Of a stretch of DNA of 64,000 bases, positions 59,501 to 64,000 are shown in pieces. Under the pieces are notes generated by a model. The model was not told the origin of the DNA, ran no database searches, and saw only the letters and a program-made list of their open reading frames with translations. Numbering within the stretch: the first letter of the stretch is position 1; each line of letters opens with the position of its first letter. The stretch is from Moniliophthora roreri (Eukaryota > Basidiomycota > Agaricomycetes > Agaricales > Marasmiaceae): the NCBI GenBank assembly GCA_001466705.2, contig LATX02000002.1, forward strand, positions 58,964 through 122,963, given 5' to 3'. A program made the translations under genes and the position numbers.

Positions 59501-60578
59501 GCTACTTCTGCGATGATTCTTGGTTCATGCTATTCGTCACCTGCCATGTTACGGGATGTTTGATCGCTTTGTTAGGACTGGCTACTCCGAAATCCCTGGT
59601 AATAATCGACGAGCTCGGTCGAGGAACCTCGCCTAGAGAAGGAGTTGGAATTTCTCATGCTATAGCAGAGGGTTTGATTGAACAAAAGGTATGTTTGGGT
59701 TGCTTCAGGGTTTTGCATATCCTGATTTACATTTCAGTGTTTTGTCTTCTTCGCAACGTAGGCTTCGGAATCATTGTCATTCCTTCCATGATCGTCACTC
59801 ATATGGAGGTTCTTTTAGGCACTTTTCGGAGCTTAGCACAACGCTTTCACGACAGCCTTCAGTAGTGAAGTATGGCAATAATTGGGCTATTACTCGACCG
59901 CACCGCTGACATTTCTCTAAAGCTTGCATCTGTCTGTCCACGTAAGTATCTTACCCATTTGAAATCATCGTCTTGCTAACCAGCCTTCGACAGCGAACAC
60001 GCCGTTCCGAGGCAAACTTTGGAATGACTTTTCAGTACAAGTCAGTGTCTCGTCTATTCCATGCGTTCGCTCGTTTTTACATCAATTCTCCGCCCTGGTA
60101 GGATCGTGGATGGCGCTCCGGAAGATACGACTCATTATGGTTTGTCAACCCGCTTGCTATTGCCCGCTCTATTCCCTACTCTTCGCTTGTCCGGTTAGGC
60201 CTAGAACTAGCGAGGCTTGCGGATTTACCAAACGACATTCTCGTCGAGGCCACACGGGTGGCCAACCGACTAACCGAATTACAATCGCGCCACCAAGAGG
60301 CTAGTGAAAGCAGCAAGATTGCTTTGAGGAGGAAGGCTTTGATAAGGGTGATTTTCTCCGCTTTACCTCCTGAATCATACTGCACATCGTTCGTTCCTTT
60401 GGCCCTTTGATACTTATTCTCTTTGCTTTGGTGACCTGGATAGCTCCGCACGCAACTGACGCAAGCGTATGAACATTCCGCACTTCCGGATCGCGAGCTG
60501 CTCGAATATATCGGACGATTTCAAAGTGACATCACCAAGGCTTTTCTGTATCCCGTCGCTCAGTCAACGACGTACTAG
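56552..60578 (+). CDS. MSH4: Meiotic MutS homologue MSH4
   Basis: With MSH5 forms the MutSgamma clamp that stabilises recombination intermediates in meiotic crossover. Many-exon gene from MSSRPTTMSKHIPSISSF. Typical parts: ASYIIALLEGRGIAREVGMA, HRPSMVLVPDTFLSAS, VRFSTASLRIRYAPVDGTM, SLFGVLNHTYTPMATRLLRV, FINVALKRGKWQFSSMEL, and PEFTGTLAIKSGRHPILEI. Then come the Walker A GPNMSGKSTYLRQVALL, the Walker B region LVIIDELGRGTSPREGVG, the helix-turn FVFFATHFSELSTTL assembled across two introns, and MTFQYK joined to IVDGAPEDTTHYGLELARLA. Stop at 60578. All ATPase motifs are kept and frames join, so it appears functional. The mismatch-binding domain of MSH2/3/6 is absent, as expected for MSH4. Confidence 0.93.
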
Positions 60579-60955
60579 TAGGCGCCTAGGCATCAGTGGA
60601 TACCTCATACCCACATTTGGAGGAGTCAATGGAACCTCGACGGATTACTCAACGAGAGCGTCATTACTGGCCTGTTACTGGCATGGGCATTTGTTCATGT
60701 ATGAGGTAGGGTAGTGAATAATGATGTATATGATATGCCCTATAGTCGTCTATTGTGATGAGTTGGGTGGGTGAATTATGATGCCGGAGGCATTCCAGTG
60801 GTCATCTAATCGTCTATTAATACCTATCTCCAATCGTCCGACTAAAGTAACCAAAACCAGGAAGGAAAGCGTATTACGACGTGAGGGTAATGGAGACTTC
60901 TAGGGCGTTGACATGACGGTCATGTTGACTGCAGTCTAGCAAAAGGATAGCGCGC

Positions 60956-61512
60956 TTAGGCGGTCTAGAAAAAATATGAGCCAGGGTTAGGTGAAAGGAG
61001 CGAGGCGAAACGTACAGCTTCCTTCAAGTGGGTAATGAGGTCATTCCTGTCCTTGTCCTTCTTCAAGCCAGCGAATGCCATCTTCGTTCCAGGAATGTAC
61101 TACAAAAGTGGGTAAATAATCGACATCATTCTGTGAGCTGTAACTGTCCAACGCACCTTTTTGGGGTTTTCGAGGTACTCGAAAAGCGTGTGTTCGTCCC
61201 ATACAACGCCCTTGTTGACGTTGGCAGCGGTATATGAGAAGCCTTCTACTTGTCCACTCTTGCGGCCAAAGATACTAGGAGTGAATAGTCAGTCTTTCTT
61301 GCTAGAGATTCCATTGCAAGATGACCGGACGTACCCATGGAGGTTAGGACCAACTTTGTTGGGCTCACCAGCGCCGAGGGTATGGCATTGTGCACAGCGG
61401 GTCTTGAAGAGACTAGCACCCTTGGCAGCGTCACCTGCAGGACAAGACACGCGAATCAGTATGGTTGAGAATGAACAGGATTTGAGCTGAACACACCGTC
61501 GGTGTAAGGCAT
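60956..61512 (-). CDS. CYC1: Cytochrome c
   Basis: Soluble electron carrier between complexes III and IV in the mitochondrial intermembrane space. Five exons give 108 residues: MPYTDG then [20 protein letters not shown] with the haem-binding Cxx[62 protein letters not shown] with the Met haem ligand, LITHLKEA and a final exon coding TA and the stop (60956). The first exon holds only 16 bases (ATG at 61512), an arrangement also common in other mushroom cytochrome c genes. It is convergent with MSH4, with 377 bp between stops. Confidence 0.95.
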
Positions 61513-62172
61513 TTTGGTTAGAAATAGGGTATGAAGGGGATAAAAAGATTATACACGAAAGGTAAAGGATATGGAAGAAGATGAGGTGGCTCGAGAAAAA
61601 TCGAAAACGAAAACTTTTTGAATGAGTTTCTCCGCGGCATCACATGACGCGTTATGCCGGTATCTCCCGCAAGCCAATCGGAGTCAATACATTTTCTGCG
61701 CCGTCCAGTGCGGGGACCGCTAGAGCTCGGACTCACGGTACGGTGAGTTCAAGGTGAATAATTTGTGGACAAACGGAATGCGTGTCGAAAATCTGTTAAG
61801 ATGAGCAGTCGCCGCGTCCATCATTGAGATTCCTCATAATTCGGTTCAGGAAAACTTCAAAATACTTCGGAGGCTGGAGCTCAGGAACATTGACATCATG
61901 ATCCCTTGAACAATCGGTGGTCGGCGATACCTGGCGATGAATCTTACGCACAACGGCAATCACAAGCTACCGGCCGCAAACGTTCTGGAGCTGGCTGGCA
62001 GTTGTAGGCAGAGGGACCCGATGCTGTCGGGCACCAACAGCCTTGTAATCGCAAGACCAAGTAACATTGAATTCAGTACTCGGACTTGAGGGAACTGAAA
62101 AAAACACCGTGTTGCCGCTTATGATGCTACCGTCGCCGAAATCCAGAAAAGTAAATATCGCTATCACTGCTA
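61513..62172. other. Intergenic, no gene recognised
   Basis: Promoter side of cytochrome c and 3' flank of the dehydrogenase gene. No other gene seen. Confidence 0.4.
61671..61684. promoter_or_regulatory. Possible CCAAT box of cytochrome c gene
   Basis: AGCCAATCGG about 160 bp upstream of the cytochrome c ATG. HAP-complex CCAAT sites commonly drive respiratory genes in fungi. Single short match, so weak support. Confidence 0.25.
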
Positions 62173-63450
62173 TCACTCCCAGTATCCAAATACCTGACCC
62201 AGCTTCCGTTCCAGCGCAGTAACCAGTTCGAACCCTTCCTCCGCATTCCTGGGTTCGAGTGGCTGCTCCCAGACCTTGTTTCGGTTGATGCAAATCGCTT
62301 TCCCGTTATCCTTATTTGCACCGAGAAGGGACTGCATGACACTTCTGTGTGAGACAAATCTCGTCTCATGGAGAAGAAAAATCACATACAATGTACTGCT
62401 GAGCGACCAGTTCGACAGGAGTTAACATATTACGGTCATGAAATTCCTGGAACAGGGCTGATGGAGCAATACTAGTCGCTAGAGAATGATGTCAATAATC
62501 AGGGTGCACCTCAATTCGCCACTCGCGGAGCGGAGCTTACAGACTAAAGACGGACAAACTGAAGGGATCGCGTAAGTATTCGACGACGACGACGGTGTGA
62601 TATACAATGATACCCACTAGCATTGACTGTCAAGGCCTTATCAGCATGAAATTGTGCGGATGCCCGCATGAAATGAATTATTCCGGCTTTGGATGCGCTA
62701 TACATTGGCTGGCACATTGATGGAAATATGCCGTATAAAGATGAAGTTAACACGAGTTTCCCTCTAAAGCCATGCCGGTTGAGCTCTTGCCGTTCAAACA
62801 CCTGGAATGCAAGTGCAGCAGTGTGTAGATGTGCTATTAGATCGACCTCGGTGATAAACACATTCGGCTTGGTGATTGGTCTGGATGCAGCAGTTGAAGG
62901 ATCGAATTTAGGCAGCCAAGGAAACTCGGCAATTCCAGCATTAGCGATGACTGAAAACAACAAGTAAGCAGATAGGGAATTTACGATAGGGAAGAAATGC
63001 ACAGTAGTCAACCCGCCCAAAAGTTTTTTGCCCAAGCTCATACGCTGCTACTTGTTGATCCCAGGATGTAATGTCTGTCTTGACCGCAATCGCGACCCTA
63101 AGTCCATGATAATCAATGTCAAATGTTATCAGGTACCCAGATACACACGTTTTTCCGGCTGTCTCGTTCAATTCACCAGCAACTTTCGATGATTCGGTAT
63201 CATTGAGGTCAACCAAGATGACTCGAGCGCTGAAATGGTCATGGTAAGTGGATCTGCTTCTCCCAGAATAGATTATACTTGCCCCAGTCTCACGAGCTCT
63301 TTCGTCACTGCTAGTCCTATGCCTACCAATGCGAAAGGTTATCAATGATCATAATAGAGGACTAATCAACATACCCGAAGCAGCACCAGTAACGAATGCT
63401 ACGTCGCCCGCGATATCCACGATCGTGGCTTCAGTGCTAGAATCTGGCAT
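62173..63450 (-). CDS. Short-chain dehydrogenase/reductase
   Basis: NAD(P)-dependent oxidoreductase of the classical SDR type, similar in layout to 15-hydroxyprostaglandin-dehydrogenase-like enzymes. Several exons from MPDSSTEATIVDIAGDVAF at 63450. Motifs: VTGAASG joined by an intron to IGLAVTKEL (TGxxxGxG cofactor loop), RVILVDLND (Asp that favours NAD), VKTDITSW, VIANAGIAEFPWLP (NAG), LVLTSSLYGIF (catalytic Ser), MYSASKAGI (YxxxK), VNAICPSLV, MLTPVELVAQQYIV, and a C-terminal end GKAICINRNKVWEQPLE to GQVFGYWE (stop 62173). All catalytic residues are present. The substrate cannot be inferred. Confidence 0.87.
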
Positions 63451-64000
63451 GATGGAGAAGGAATGGAAACGGAACTTGTATCTGATGCACTGATTTATGT
63501 ACGAAACAGCACAACATAATTCAATGGATACGTCTGTCAGTCTTATCGATGTTCTCACACCAAGCCATTATCAGGTGAGCAGCCCGACGTCCTGGGGGTT
63601 GCTAGAGGATTTCTTGTAGTTTCAGTTACTCGGGAGGCGCAGAAGTCAAGCGTGGTGAGGATGGCTGTCGAAGCAAAGCGCGCTTCACTTTCAACTGAAT
63701 CCATTACATAACATGTCGGCCCGCTATCACAATACAAGTCGCCTGGAAAACTCTCCGTCATGTATAAACACCACTATAATAATTGCACGAATTCGGTCGA
63801 ATCTCAAGGACGAATATTTATTCTTTGCGCATCACCGGTCGGGTATGTCAGAGCTCAATGTCGTTGTTTCATAGGAGCGCATCATATGGTTTGACTACCT
63901 CCTCAGCATACCATGTAGAACATTTTTCATTCTCCCCAGCAATTCAACCCCGACACATTATAATGTTCCCGCCACCTACCAAGGCCTTGATCAATGATAA
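63451..64000. other. Window end, no gene recognised
   Basis: Only short frames without motifs; the upstream part should contain the dehydrogenase promoter. Confidence 0.4.

Noticed and set aside
1..64000. tRNA genes, rRNA and CRISPR arrays
   Set aside because: Reading for T-loop/B-box patterns (GGTTCGANTCC) gave no cloverleaf; no regularly spaced short direct repeats were seen. A tRNAscan run would be decisive.

Overview
The window is nuclear DNA from a filamentous basidiomycete, most likely an agaricomycete. The signs are genes split by many short introns (about 50-65 bp, GT...AG), a FunK1-type fungal kinase, a DUF6534-like membrane protein, F-box proteins with an N-terminal coiled coil, a basidiomycete-style P450, and a 58-residue mating-pheromone precursor ending in CVVA. 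The species cannot be named from sequence alone.

Layout. 0-6.5 kb: an inverted, decayed F-box copy, then an apparently intact Pyr4/PaxB-type membrane terpene cyclase, the relic of an MFS transporter and a P450 with broken reading frames. This looks like the edge or remains of a terpenoid/meroterpenoid cluster. 6.7-7.8 kb: a complete mitochondrial RIM2-type carrier. 8-14.4 kb: three tandem F-box paralogues on the minus strand, one intact, one clearly broken and one with a disturbed N-terminus. 14.8-17.9 kb: a Ser-rich unknown protein and a kinase-fold protein that has lost its catalytic aspartates.

18.5-29.3 kb is a transposon island. It holds a truncated carboxylesterase, a 390-bp repeat in inverted orientation, and a gag-only LTR retrotransposon (324-bp LTRs, perfect 5-bp target duplication TGCAA). 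One LTR is split by a 1.66-kb TIR element with a TA target duplication. From about 20.7 to 29.2 kb the DNA is strikingly poor in CpG, except for a small two-exon gene (27.67-28.02 kb). 29.3-45 kb is gene-poor: a PP2C phosphatase, a truncated DUF6534-like protein, a 232-bp MITE-like inverted repeat, a Ser/Pro-rich unknown, and two small membrane-protein genes.

45.9-63.5 kb is a compact housekeeping stretch: ADE8 (purine synthesis), EFM5 (eEF1A methylation), a FunK1 kinase carrying a 395-bp duplication around a single N (probably an assembly fault), VPS35 (retromer), the pheromone precursor, MSH4 (meiotic crossover), cytochrome c, and a short-chain dehydrogenase. The pheromone gene and MSH4 lie head to head. 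No pheromone receptor was seen. Intron positions were worked out by hand from splice consensus, reading-frame continuity and family knowledge; no database search was possible.
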